64,000 nucleotides of DNA from Shewanella ulleungensis (lineage in GTDB: Bacteria; Pseudomonadota; Gammaproteobacteria; Enterobacterales; Shewanellaceae). Under the pieces are notes generated by a model. It ran no database searches. It was not told the DNA's origin and saw nothing but the letters and a program-made list of their open reading frames with translations. Location: NCBI RefSeq assembly GCF_014648315.1, contig NZ_BMQW01000009.1, forward strand, positions 1-64,000, given 5' to 3'. Positions 28,540 to 37,330 of the stretch are shown here, one piece after another (the stretch's first letter is position 1; every line of letters begins with the position of its first letter). The position numbers and the translations under genes were made by a program.

Positions 28540-29037
28540 TTATTCTAATAAATATTGCAGTGCTTTATCTAAATTCTCGTCGTTAGGATCTGCAGTATGA
28601 CTAATCCATACGATATGACCGTTACGAGCAATAAATACGGTAGTCGGCGTGCCTTGTACTTCGTATAGCTTAGCCACTTTATCGCCCTTCACTAATGATT
28701 TCATCCCAACCCCACGGTCAAGCAAACTTTGTGTCGGGTTTGCATCATTATCTTCTTTAAAGCTAATGGCTAACATCTGTAAATCGGTATGCTGATATTT
28801 GTTCCTAAGCTTTTCTAAACCAGGCTGTAACTTTTTACAATAAGGACACCAGGTAGCCCAAAAATGCAGTACGACAGGCTTACCTGCATAATCACTCAAA
28901 CTGATTTGCTCGCCACCGGCAGTCGATAACGTAAAGTTAGCTGCAAAAGACTCATTAACCTGGGTGGCTGCATGAGCAAAATTGAACGACATGATTAACA
29001 GTATTAGCATCCCCGATATTGACCCAAAGATTTTCAT
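28540..29037 (-). CDS. TlpA/ResA-type periplasmic thioredoxin
   Basis: This is an exported thiol-disulfide oxidoreductase of 165 residues. A signal peptide ends near residue 23 (FNFAHA). The thioredoxin-fold domain carries FWATWCPYCKKLQPG, with the CPYC active site, and the cis-proline region VQGTPTTVFIARNG. Such proteins usually reduce apocytochromes or protect periplasmic thiols. No cytochrome maturation genes are adjacent, so the partner is unknown. It is convergent with the antiporter gene, 10 nt apart. Confidence 0.88.
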   Translation of the reverse strand: MKIFGSISGMLILLIMSFNFAHAATQVNESFAANFTLSTAGGEQISLSDYAGKPVVLHFWATWCPYCKKLQPGLEKLRNKYQHTDLQMLAISFKEDNDANPTQSLLDRGVGMKSLVKGDKVAKLYEVQGTPTTVFIARNGHIVWISHTADPNDENLDKALQYLLE

Positions 29038-29220
29038 ATCTCACCTTGTTTTACTCGTTAGTCTGAACGCTTGCTTTTGTCGCGTCCAACTTATTTATTG
29101 GTATTTCAATAGACCTGACAAAAGCCATTTTCTATTCACTGACAAATGATCTTTTACAGATGAATATGGGTATTAATATCCACAGTCAACAAATCGTGAC
29201 GCTAATGAACAATAAATAAG

Positions 29221-29236
29221 TTTACGTTTACGTAAA
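29221..29236 (+). promoter_or_regulatory. LiuR-type operator upstream of acyl-CoA dehydrogenase
   Basis: TTTACGTTTACGTAAA, a near-perfect palindrome, is followed directly by an AT-rich -10-like TAATAC. It lies 128 nt before the dehydrogenase ATG. It matches the element at 17412-17427 at 15 of 16 bases. The rest of 29038-29363 holds no gene that I can see. Confidence 0.8.
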
Positions 29237-29363
29237 AATAATACTGAGTTTTTACTCGAAATTGGGTATGTTATATACACAGACACAATCTCATTGGACC
29301 AGTAACAGTTAACAAGCTTGTTGCTGGCAAAAATTAAGCTAACCATAACCAAGGAATGATCTT

Positions 29364-31154
29364 ATGCCTATTTACCAAGCTCCTTTGCGTGATTATCAAT
29401 TCATATTGTCAGAATTGTTGAATATCTATCAACAAACTGATTTACGCGGTTTTGATGAAATAGATGCAGATCTCACAGATGCTATTTTGCAAGGTGTTGC
29501 AGACTTTACTACCGACATTATGTTGCCACTCAATGCCAGCGGTGACTTAGAAGGTTGTAAATTGGTTGACGGAAAAGTCATTACACCAAAAGGGTTTAAG
29601 CAAGCTTACAAACAATATGTAGAGGATGGTTGGGCTACATTAACCTGCGACCCGGAATTTGGCGGCCAAGGTTTACCAGAGGTTATCGGAACTTTTGCGA
29701 CCGAAATGAAGACGGCAACGAATATGGCATTTGCTATGTACCCAGGATTAACTCATGGCGCTTATTCGGCGATTCATGTGCACGGTAGCGATGCGCTAAA
29801 ACAAAAATACTTAGCTAAATTGGTCAGCGGTGAATGGACTGGCACCATGAACTTAACCGAGTCTCATGCCGGTACTGATTTAGCGTTATTACGCACTAAA
29901 GCTGTTCCTGCTGGTGACGAGGTATTTGCAATAAGCGGCGAAAAAATCTTTATCTCATCTGGTGATCATGATCTTGCAGATAATATTATTCATTTAGTAT
30001 TAGCTCGCCTACCCGATGCGCCTGAAGGCGTTAAAGGCATTTCGTTATTTGCAGTGCCTAAATTTTTAGTCAATGCTGATGGCAGCCTAGGTGCAGCAAA
30101 CACATTAAGTGCTACCGGCTTAGAACATAAGATGGGTATTCACGGTAACTCGACCTGTGTGATGCATTTTGACGGCGCAATCGGTGAACTCGTTGGCGCT
30201 CCACATCAAGGTCTAAAAGCCATGTTCACCATGATGAACCAAGCACGTTTAGGCGTGGGTATTCAAGGCTTAGGCGTGTCAGACATTGCTTACCAAAACG
30301 CATTAGTTTATGCCAAAGAGCGTATTCAGGGCCGCGCATTAAGTGGGGTAAAACAACCTGAGCAAGCCGCAGATTCATTACTCGTGCATGGTGATGTTCG
30401 CCGTATGCTACTATCGCAAAAGTCATTTAATGAAGGTACGCGTACATTAATGGGTCAGCAAGCGTTATGGCTTGATGAGGCAGAACGTCATACCGATCCA
30501 ACTAAGGCGAAACAAGCTTCTGCACTTGCCGCACTCTTCACCCCAATTGTAAAAGGTTTTGTAACAGATCAGGGCTTTAAAGCTTGTGTGGATGCACAGC
30601 AGGTTTATGGCGGTCATGGTTATATTAACGAATGGGGTATGGAACAGTTTGTGCGTGATATTCGTATTGCGATGATTTACGAAGGCACTAACGGCGTACA
30701 AGCACTTGATTTAGTCGGTCGTAAATTATTGGCAGACAAAGGTGCGGCATTAACACTATGGTCTGGCATGGTCAAAGAGCTCGTGCAACAACATGCAACT
30801 AATGATGCGATGAAGCCTTACTTGGCTGGGTTAATGGACACAGCGGGCGATCTTGAAAAAGCAACCGGATTTATTGTTCAGTCGGCCAGTAAAAATCCTG
30901 ATTTAATTGGTGCTGCATCAATGGCTTACATGCAGTTATTCGGCATTTGCGCTCTAGCATGGATGTGGACTCGTGTTGCTGCAACGTCATTAGCCGCATT
31001 AGAAGCGGGTACTGAAGAAACAAGTTTTTACCAAGCTAAACTTAAAACAGCACAATTTTTTATGAGCTATTGGGGCAGCCAAACCCGCAGCTTACGCAAA
31101 CAGATTGAATCAAGCAGTGCTGATATTGTCGATTTCGCAGACGCCGATTTTTAA
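29364..31154 (+). CDS. Acyl-CoA dehydrogenase (long form, AidB/FadE5-like)
   Basis: This is a flavin acyl-CoA dehydrogenase of 596 residues, which passes electrons to ETF. It has the N-terminal extension typical of the long bacterial form (MPIYQAPLRDYQFILSELLN), the middle domain TMNLTESHAGTDLALLRTKA with FISSGDHDLADNIIHLVLAR, and the C-terminal part QQVYGGHGYINEWGMEQFVR with YEGTNGVQALDLVGRKL. A C-terminal helical extension (about 470-596) is also present. The LiuR-type operator upstream suggests use in branched-chain or short acyl-CoA breakdown; the exact substrate is unknown. AAGGAATG precedes the start. Confidence 0.92.
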   Translation: MPIYQAPLRDYQFILSELLNIYQQTDLRGFDEIDADLTDAILQGVADFTTDIMLPLNASGDLEGCKLVDGKVITPKGFKQAYKQYVEDGWATLTCDPEFGGQGLPEVIGTFATEMKTATNMAFAMYPGLTHGAYSAIHVHGSDALKQKYLAKLVSGEWTGTMNLTESHAGTDLALLRTKAVPAGDEVFAISGEKIFISSGDHDLADNIIHLVLARLPDAPEGVKGISLFAVPKFLVNADGSLGAANTLSATGLEHKMGIHGNSTCVMHFDGAIGELVGAPHQGLKAMFTMMNQARLGVGIQGLGVSDIAYQNALVYAKERIQGRALSGVKQPEQAADSLLVHGDVRRMLLSQKSFNEGTRTLMGQQALWLDEAERHTDPTKAKQASALAALFTPIVKGFVTDQGFKACVDAQQVYGGHGYINEWGMEQFVRDIRIAMIYEGTNGVQALDLVGRKLLADKGAALTLWSGMVKELVQQHATNDAMKPYLAGLMDTAGDLEKATGFIVQSASKNPDLIGAASMAYMQLFGICALAWMWTRVAATSLAALEAGTEETSFYQAKLKTAQFFMSYWGSQTRSLRKQIESSSADIVDFADADF

Positions 31155-31189
31155 TATTCGCCGGATCCGATTTTAATAAATAGTGACAC

Positions 31190-31227
31190 AAAAAAAGCCG
31201 CATCAATTAAATTGAAGCGGCTTTTTT
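31190..31227. terminator. Bidirectional terminator between acyl-CoA dehydrogenase and tdk
   Basis: AAAAAAGCCGC and GCGGCTTTTTT flank a 15-nt loop. The element lies between convergent genes with A/T runs on both sides. Confidence 0.9.
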
Positions 31228-31249
31228 ATTCAATCTGGCAAGGTTTGAC

Positions 31250-31828
31250 TTAATCCCACAAAAATTCACGAAAATGCTTACGACAAACAGACTCATAGCT
31301 TTCGTTACCGCCAATGGCAACTTGCTCGCCTTCACGCATTGGTTTGCCGTCATGATCAAGTCGCACAACCATATTAGCTTTACGGCCACAATGACAAATC
31401 GTTTTAAGCTCAACTAATTTATCAGCCCAAGCTAATAAATATTGGCTGCCTGGGAAAAGTTCACCTTGGAAGTCATTACGAAGACCGTAGCACAATACAG
31501 GAATATCCATATTATCGACTACATGTGTAATCTGTCTCACCTGTTCTTTACTTAAAAACTGGCTTTCATCAATCAATACGCAATGAATTTTTTGTTCATT
31601 ATGAGACGTCGAAATTAACTCTATTAAATTATCAGTACTGCCAAATACCTGCGCATCTGTTTCGATACCAATACGTGATGATACTTTGCCAACACCATAA
31701 CGATTGTCTATCGATGCCGTCATCACTAAAGTATGCATCCCGCGCTCGCGGTAATTATAAGAAGACTGTAGTAATGAAGTTGATTTACCGGCATTCATTG
31801 CCGAATAATAAAAGTACAGTTGCGCCAA
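31250..31828 (-). CDS. tdk: Thymidine kinase
   Basis: Tdk phosphorylates thymidine for salvage. The 192 residues match the type II (TK1-like) enzyme. P-loop [15 protein letters not shown] is at the N-terminus, and [11 protein letters not shown] carries the catalytic glutamate region. Zinc-binding cysteines occur as [12 protein letters not shown] and VCRKHF, and the lasso segment [14 protein letters not shown] closes the site. It stands alone between terminators. Confidence 0.96.
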   Translation of the reverse strand: MAQLYFYYSAMNAGKSTSLLQSSYNYRERGMHTLVMTASIDNRYGVGKVSSRIGIETDAQVFGSTDNLIELISTSHNEQKIHCVLIDESQFLSKEQVRQITHVVDNMDIPVLCYGLRNDFQGELFPGSQYLLAWADKLVELKTICHCGRKANMVVRLDHDGKPMREGEQVAIGGNESYESVCRKHFREFLWD

Positions 31829-31898
31829 AATTATGCGTCCTAATAGTTGGTCTATTTATACTGCTTATAGTAACCGTTTTAACATGACAACGACAAAC

Positions 31899-31934
31899 AA
31901 AAATGCCGTATTCGTTATGAGTACGGCATTTTTA
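31899..31934. terminator. Hairpin with A/T runs between tdk and the transporter gene
   Basis: AAAAATGCCGTA and TACGGCATTTTT flank a short loop. On the minus strand it would terminate the transporter transcript. A second small palindrome AGCGTTAACGCT lies at about 31965-31976. Confidence 0.75.
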
Positions 31935-31982
31935 ACAACAGTAAGACTGGCTATATTTATCGCTTAGCGTTAACGCTAACGA

Positions 31983-33539
31983 TTATTTTTTTGCCCAAAA
32001 GTGCAATATCACGATGCTAATAACAAACAACACACTACAACTTATCAAACCCGCCATTAATGAGCCTGTAAAGCCTAAAACGGTATAACCAACGATGCTG
32101 ATAAACGCTGTAATGAGTGCATAAGGTAATTGAGTCACCACATGGTCAATATGGTGGCAACTGGCGCCTGTCGATGACAAGATAGTGGTATCTGATATCG
32201 GTGAGCAATGATCACCAAATACCGCACCAGACAACACAGCTGCTAACATCGGCAACATCATGGAACTGTCACTGCCCATTGCCATATCTGCTGCAATTGG
32301 CAACATGATGCCAAATGTGCCCCAGCTAGTACCCGTTGAAAATGCGGTTACCCCTGCCAATACAAATAATACCGCAGGCAATAAAGCAAAAGGAATATTA
32401 TCGGTCGCTAAGCTTGCCATGTATTTACCTGTTTCTAGCTGGCCAATCACACTTGCAATTGTCCATGCAAACAGCAAAATATAAATAGCGGGTAACATTG
32501 ATCGTGCCCCCACAACCATGCCTTTAACCAACATCGACCATTCAACTTTTTGCTGAATGGCAAGTCCCACGGTAGCAATAAAGCCAACAAGCGAGCCAAA
32601 GAAAAGCGATGAACTGACATCGGTATTTTCAAATGCGCCTAATACGCTAAATGGTAATTCACTTGCAGCGAGTGAGTCTGCGCCACTTGACACCATAAAA
32701 TACACTGTAGCAAACACTAAGATCGCAATCGGTAAAAATAGGCCTATCACTTTTCCGGTATCAGCCTCAGGTAAATCCGTTGTTGCCCCTGGAGGTTGAC
32801 CTTTAGTTTCGTCAAATAAGTTACCACGAAGCGCATTAAGCTCATGTTGACGCATAGGGCCAACATCTAAACTAAAGGCTGCAACGCATAGCAATAACAA
32901 CAACGAAAACACCGCATAAAAATTCATTGGGATCATTTGCACAAAAACACTCAAATGACCCGCATCGGCAAAACCATGCGCCGTTAAAATACCGCCAATT
33001 AATGCAATAATGTATGCGCCCCAGCTTGAAACCGGAGAAATAACACAAACAGGCGCGGCTGTAGAATCGAGAATATACGCCAGTTTAGCGCGCGAAATAT
33101 GGTATCGATCAGTAATCGGACGTGAAATAGAACCGACAACTAAGCTGTTAAAGTAATCGTCAATAAACACCACGCAACCCAAAAACATGGTCATTAACTT
33201 AGCGTCTCGTTTATTGCGAATGTGCAGTTTGGCCCAATCAGCAAATGCCCGTGCAGAACCACTTACAGTTATTAATGCAGTGATCATCCCAAGTACAATT
33301 AAGAAGCCAAGGATATACACATTCCAACTATTTAGTGCCGCGTCTTTCCACACTAATTGACTCACGGTATTGGCAAGATATTCACCACTGCCAATCATAG
33401 AAAAATCTGTGAGTAATAACGCGCCTAAGAGAATACCAACCCCTAATGACAGCAGTACTTTACGGGTAAAAATAGCCAAGGTAATTGCCAAAAGTGGTGG
33501 CAAAACTGACAGTGCCGAATCGGCATAACTTATCATCAT
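31983..33539 (-). CDS. lysW: NhaC-superfamily transporter, probable lysine transporter LysW
   Basis: This is an integral-membrane protein of 518 residues with about 12 helices. Family motifs are FIDDYFNSLVVGSISRPI, SSWGAYIIALIGG, TSWGTFGIMLPIA and GDHCSPISDTTILSSTGA. By fold it would be called a Na+/H+ antiporter, but the lysine riboswitch at 33670-33835 lies in its 5' leader. Riboswitch-controlled NhaC members in gammaproteobacteria have been predicted to be lysine transporters (LysW). I therefore infer lysine uptake, repressed when lysine is plentiful. The start is ATG 33539 or the next codon; no strong ribosome-binding site is seen. Confidence 0.8.
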   Translation of the reverse strand: MMISYADSALSVLPPLLAITLAIFTRKVLLSLGVGILLGALLLTDFSMIGSGEYLANTVSQLVWKDAALNSWNVYILGFLIVLGMITALITVSGSARAFADWAKLHIRNKRDAKLMTMFLGCVVFIDDYFNSLVVGSISRPITDRYHISRAKLAYILDSTAAPVCVISPVSSWGAYIIALIGGILTAHGFADAGHLSVFVQMIPMNFYAVFSLLLLLCVAAFSLDVGPMRQHELNALRGNLFDETKGQPPGATTDLPEADTGKVIGLFLPIAILVFATVYFMVSSGADSLAASELPFSVLGAFENTDVSSSLFFGSLVGFIATVGLAIQQKVEWSMLVKGMVVGARSMLPAIYILLFAWTIASVIGQLETGKYMASLATDNIPFALLPAVLFVLAGVTAFSTGTSWGTFGIMLPIAADMAMGSDSSMMLPMLAAVLSGAVFGDHCSPISDTTILSSTGASCHHIDHVVTQLPYALITAFISIVGYTVLGFTGSLMAGLISCSVLFVISIVILHFWAKK

Positions 33540-33669
33540 AATTTAATTATTTCTTCGCTGAATACGAACAGGATAACTAGAAATAAAGTTAAGCTTACAC
33601 AGAAAGTGTATGTGTTAACTTTACTAGTAGCACTCCACAGTCATACTCAATTAATATGAATATCATTTT

Positions 33670-33835
33670 TTATCATGTCGATAAAAACACTATGACAGTG
33701 CAGTCCCTTTCGAGAACTGCCCCAACAAATGAGAGTGATAAACTCATTTATTTCGGCATTGCATCCTTTTATGTTGAATTATTGGAATCACCCAATTCAA
33801 CATGACTCTTATGCAATGCACCTCTACTTTCGCTT
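33670..33835 (-). promoter_or_regulatory. Lysine riboswitch (L box) in the lysW leader
   Basis: Read on the minus strand, the leader has the ordered L-box blocks AGAGGTGCATTGCATAAGAG, then a long P2/P3 hairpin (ATGTTGAATT/AATTCAACAT), AAAGGATGCAATGCCGAA, a P4 hairpin (AATGAGT/CTCATTT), GTTGGGGCAGT, a P5 hairpin, and GCACTGTCAT. GCATTGCAT pairs with ATGCAATGC across the core. This order and spacing match the lysine aptamer. Downstream TTTTTATC/GATAAAAA and other hairpins may form the expression platform; no clear poly-U terminator is seen, so control may be translational. The remaining 33836-34060 shows no gene. Confidence 0.9.
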
Positions 33836-34061
33836 CTTGTAAACACACACATTACAAATAGCGGCCGACATACAACCATAAACGGCACATTGCACGCCAG
33901 CAATAAGCGCTAAATTGCAGAGTAAATAACAATAACGATAACTTACCCTACAATCTAACAGCATTAGTTTAACGTTTTTAAATCAAATAAACACTAGTAC
34001 ACCGAGCACACTGAGTACAAAAACAACAACTAAGCGATTTTAAGTATAATACGCCCAATAA

Positions 34062-34096
34062 AAAAGGTTTCTACTGATTAAGTAGAAACCTTTTTA
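34062..34096. terminator. Terminator after etfBA
   Basis: AAAAAGGTTTCTACT and AGTAGAAACCTTTTT form a long perfect stem with a 5-nt loop. On the minus strand it is followed by further T residues and lies 56 nt after the etfA stop. Confidence 0.9.
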
Positions 34097-34151
34097 TTGT
34101 CTATAGCACCATCAAGAGATGAGTTACTTTAAAATGAGCTAACGGACCGGA

Positions 34152-35075
34152 TTAAACTAATTTATTTAATGCAGGAACTGCCTCAAATAAATCAGCCACT
34201 AGACCATAGTCTGCCACCTGGAATATCGGTGCTTCAGGATCTTTGTTAATGGCCACAATCACTTTTGAATCTTTCATACCGGCAAGGTGTTGAATCGCCC
34301 CTGAAATACCAACAGCAATGTACAAGTCAGGTGCAACAATTTTGCCCGTTTGACCTACCTGTAAATCGTTAGGAACAAAACCAGCATCGACTGCGGCACG
34401 TGATGCACCAACAGCGGCGCCTAACTTATCAGCAAGCTGCTCAAGAATAGCAAAGTTTTCGCCACTACCCATGCCACGACCACCAGAAACGATGATGCCA
34501 GCATTACCCAGTTCAGGACGGGCAGATTCTGTTAAAGCTTGCGATACAAATTCAGTACGAGCTGCAATGACTTGGCTTACACTTACTGTATCAGCGCTGC
34601 CAGTAACATCAACGGCATCAAACGCACTAGAACGCACCGTCATAACTTTTTTAGCATCTAAGCTTTGCACTGTCGCCAATGCATTACCGGCATAAATAGG
34701 ACGAACAAAAGTGTCACTGCTAACCACTTCTATCACTTCAGAAATTTGTGCCACGTCTAACAGTGCTGCTACTCGAGGTAAGGTATCTTTACCAATACTG
34801 GTTGCCGCAGCTAAAACATGGTCGTAATCAGCAGCAAGCTCAACGACTAGTTTTGATAAGTTTTCGGCCAGTTGCGCGCCATATTCAGCACTGTCCGCAA
34901 CCAATACTTTACTCACACCGGCAAGGCTTTGTGCTGCGGTAACCGCTGCTCCGCAATCTGCGCCCGCAACAAGCACATGAATATCACCACCAATGGCAAC
35001 GGCTGCGCTAACCACTTTTGCCGTATCAGATTTTAAACTGACGTTATCGTGTTCCGCTAATACTAAAATGGCCAT
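34152..35075 (-). CDS. etfA: Electron transfer flavoprotein alpha subunit
   Basis: EtfA binds FAD and, with EtfB, collects electrons from acyl-CoA dehydrogenases and passes them to ETF-ubiquinone oxidoreductase. The 307 residues include the C-terminal FAD-binding part with VSGGRGMGSGENF and the signature LYIAVGISGAIQHLAGMKDS, ending VAINKDPEAPIFQVADYGL. It starts one base after etfB. Its partners in this window are LiuA (18005) and the dehydrogenase at 29364. The ETF-quinone oxidoreductase gene is not here. Confidence 0.97.
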   Translation of the reverse strand: MAILVLAEHDNVSLKSDTAKVVSAAVAIGGDIHVLVAGADCGAAVTAAQSLAGVSKVLVADSAEYGAQLAENLSKLVVELAADYDHVLAAATSIGKDTLPRVAALLDVAQISEVIEVVSSDTFVRPIYAGNALATVQSLDAKKVMTVRSSAFDAVDVTGSADTVSVSQVIAARTEFVSQALTESARPELGNAGIIVSGGRGMGSGENFAILEQLADKLGAAVGASRAAVDAGFVPNDLQVGQTGKIVAPDLYIAVGISGAIQHLAGMKDSKVIVAINKDPEAPIFQVADYGLVADLFEAVPALNKLV

Positions 35076-35076
35076 G

Positions 35077-35826
35077 TTAGATCACCTTCGCTTCGTTTTT
35101 TAACTTTTCGACTAACTCTTCAACTGAAGACACCATAATACCGGCTTTACGATCCACTGGAGGGGTCACTTTAATGACAGTTTGATGAGTTTTCAGAATA
35201 ACACCCAGATCTGCAACCGCTAGGGTTTCTAATGGCTTGCGCTTAGCTTTCATGATGTTTGGCAATGAAGCATAACGAGGCTCATTTAAACGAAGGTCAA
35301 CGGTGACAATAGCGGGTAAAGGCATTTTTAACGTTTGTAAGCCGCCATCAATCTCACGAGTTACTGTAACCATGTCGCCATCAAGCTTCACTTCAGAAGC
35401 AAACGTGGCTTGAGGCATGTCCGTTAATGCGGCAAGCATTTGACCGGTTTGGTTATTGTCGCCATCAATGGACTGCTTACCGAATATGATTAGCTGTGCT
35501 TGTTCTTTTTCTTGTACCGCTTTTAACAGCTTAGCAATTGATAATGGCACCAGCTCTTCATCAGTTTCAATATGAATGGCTCTGTCTGCGCCCAGTGCCA
35601 TTGCCGTTCTTAATTGCTCCTGAACAACTTTGGCCCCTACACTTACCACGACAACTTCAGTGGCAATACCAGCTTCTTTTAAACGAACGGCTTCTTCTAC
35701 TGCAATTTCACAAAATGGGTTTAACGCCATTTTAAGGTTCGTCGTATCAACATTTGTGTTGTCAGCTTTTACCCTGACTTTCACATTGGCATCGACTACG
35801 CGTTTAACAGGCACCAATATTTTCAT
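35077..35826 (-). CDS. etfB: Electron transfer flavoprotein beta subunit
   Basis: EtfB is the AMP-binding subunit of ETF. The 249 residues start MKILVPVKRVVDANVKVRVK and include the signature VDLRLNEPRYASLPNIMKAK near residue 180. GDNNQTGQMLAALTDMPQAT in the middle is the AMP-site region. It is first in etfBA, with a LiuR-type operator 83 nt upstream. Confidence 0.97.
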   Translation of the reverse strand: MKILVPVKRVVDANVKVRVKADNTNVDTTNLKMALNPFCEIAVEEAVRLKEAGIATEVVVVSVGAKVVQEQLRTAMALGADRAIHIETDEELVPLSIAKLLKAVQEKEQAQLIIFGKQSIDGDNNQTGQMLAALTDMPQATFASEVKLDGDMVTVTREIDGGLQTLKMPLPAIVTVDLRLNEPRYASLPNIMKAKRKPLETLAVADLGVILKTHQTVIKVTPPVDRKAGIMVSSVEELVEKLKNEAKVI

Positions 35827-35908
35827 AGGTTTTCCTTACTACACCTTCAATGTATGTGGACAACACACTGGCGTTTGCCAGTGCAATATGGGATCACTTT
35901 ACGTCCTG

Positions 35909-35924
35909 TTAACGTTAACGTCAA
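35909..35924 (-). promoter_or_regulatory. LiuR-type operator and promoter of etfBA
   Basis: On the minus strand TTGACGTTAACGTTAA is a near-palindrome of the same type as 17412 and 29221. Its TTGACG doubles as a -35, and TAAAGT 17 nt later fits a -10. This is the geometry expected for a MerR-family regulator. The rest of 35827-36260 is AT-rich and holds no gene; it must include the promoter of the H-NS-like gene. Confidence 0.65.
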
Positions 35925-36260
35925 TAAAAGTCAAACGCTTGTTTAGATTTTTTTGTCTTCAGGCTGGCAACCAAACTAAACAACATTTAAACAATAGAGG
36001 GTTAACAATTAAGATTTATTAAAAAATATTAGACATTAAAGGTAATTTAATTTGATCCTATAACAAATAGTTTCTATTATTACGCTTATATTCAGTATTA
36101 TTAAATAGTATATCGGTAACGTTGTGGGATTTAATCTCATCAATATTAATAAAAACGGCCTAAATAAACCATATGCAATACTGGAATTTACCTTGTAAGT
36201 TGAACAATTTATCTTTTAAACATTTTATTTTTAAAATAAATCATTAGGAAACTAAACAAC

Positions 36261-36671
36261 ATGAGTGACTTTCTAGATATTTTAACCCACGGTCGTCGTT
36301 TTAAAGCAGCAGTTAAAGAATTGTCTCTTGATGATTTACGTGACACAGCTGTTAAGTTAGAAAAAATTATCGCTGACCGCGAAGAAGAAGAGAAATTAGA
36401 ACTTGAAGCAAATGCTGAACGTAATGCACGCATTGCTGAAATTCTAGCGCAAATTGAAAATAGCGGTTTATCAATTGAAGATTTAGGTGATGTGACTTCA
36501 GCACCGAAAGCGGCAAAAGCAAAACGTGCTCCACGCCCACCAAAATATCAAATTACTGTTGACGGTGAATTAGTGCAATGGACTGGTCAAGGTCGTATGC
36601 CAACAGTATTTAAAACCCAAGTTGAAAGCGGTAAAGATATCAAAGAATTTTTAATTCCTGGTATGGAATAA
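36261..36671 (+). CDS. hns: H-NS family nucleoid-associated protein
   Basis: This is a DNA-bending, xenogene-silencing nucleoid protein of 136 residues. Residues 1-75 form the coiled-coil oligomerisation region (VKELSLDDLRDTAVKLEKII, highly charged). A linker rich in Ala/Lys/Pro follows (APKAAKAKRAPRPPKYQ). The C-terminal DNA-binding domain has QWTGQGRMPTVFKTQVESG, matching the TWTGQGRTP core that inserts into the AT-rich minor groove, with Gln for the first Thr. It is monocistronic, with an AGGAAAC site and a strong terminator. StpA-like paralogues cannot be excluded. Confidence 0.93.
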   Translation: MSDFLDILTHGRRFKAAVKELSLDDLRDTAVKLEKIIADREEEEKLELEANAERNARIAEILAQIENSGLSIEDLGDVTSAPKAAKAKRAPRPPKYQITVDGELVQWTGQGRMPTVFKTQVESGKDIKEFLIPGME

Positions 36672-36702
36672 GTTTTTCAATAAGCTATTTATTGATTAAC
36701 CA

Positions 36703-36736
36703 TAAAAAGGGCTTACTTAGGTAAGCCCTTTTTATT
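36703..36736 (+). terminator. Terminator after the H-NS-like gene
   Basis: AAAAAGGGCTTACCT-type arms (AAAAAGGGCTTAC and GTAAGCCCTTTTT) with a short loop are followed by ATTT. Confidence 0.92.
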
Positions 36737-36812
36737 TGACTGCTTTATCATCACTAGAAGACAAGGTAAACTTAAGCAGTTGATTCCTACTATTTCATTA
36801 AAGGCTACGGCT

Positions 36813-37208
36813 ATGATTTTTTCTGTTAAACACGCATTGGTTTTTTCGGGCGTTGCACTTTTATTGACTGCCTGTGCAAGTGATTATGTATTCAAAAGTA
36901 ATTTAGACGGTAAGGCCATTAACGAATACTTTAAAGTTGGTGATGTGGTTTTATATGACGGTGAAGTTCAACCAAAAGGTAATTTTGAAGTATTGGGCTT
37001 AGTTGAAGGTGAAGCTTGCCAAGAAACGGTAAAAGAGACTCCACCACAGATTTCAGATGCGCGCAGTAATGCAAGGCGAGCCGCCGCCGACTTAGGTGCC
37101 AATGGTTTTGTGGTTAAAAGCTGCTTTATGATTAACGAACCAGATAATAGCTGCTATAGCCGCGCGCTTTGTGTTGGCCAAGCAATCAAAACTGCTGACG
37201 TTAAATAA
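36813..37208 (+). CDS. rcsF: Outer-membrane stress sensor lipoprotein RcsF
   Basis: RcsF senses envelope damage and signals through the Rcs phosphorelay. The 131-residue precursor has a signal peptide ending in the lipobox LLTAC, with Cys at about residue 21. The mature domain has four cysteines (GEACQE, VKSCFM, NSCYS, ALCVG) in the arrangement that forms two non-consecutive disulfides in E. coli RcsF. The conserved ARSNARRAAADLGANGFVV segment is present. ATG 36813 gives a proper signal peptide; the upstream in-frame start at 36780 would not. It heads the rcsF-trmO-proS order also seen in enterobacteria. Confidence 0.88.
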   Translation: MIFSVKHALVFSGVALLLTACASDYVFKSNLDGKAINEYFKVGDVVLYDGEVQPKGNFEVLGLVEGEACQETVKETPPQISDARSNARRAAADLGANGFVVKSCFMINEPDNSCYSRALCVGQAIKTADVK

Positions 37209-37330
37209 TTTACTATTGGGTCAGTACGACATAGCCGCTAGGCAATAAATAACATGATGAGCCATGGCAATATTACTCATCATGTTATTTATTGTCTTTA
37301 ATTCTACATTCAGCTTATTTCAGGTATTGC

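Noticed and set aside
31965..31976. AGCGTTAACGCT as a LiuR operator
   Set aside because: The core differs from the TTTACG/CGTAAA arms, and it lies after the end of the transporter gene rather than in a promoter.
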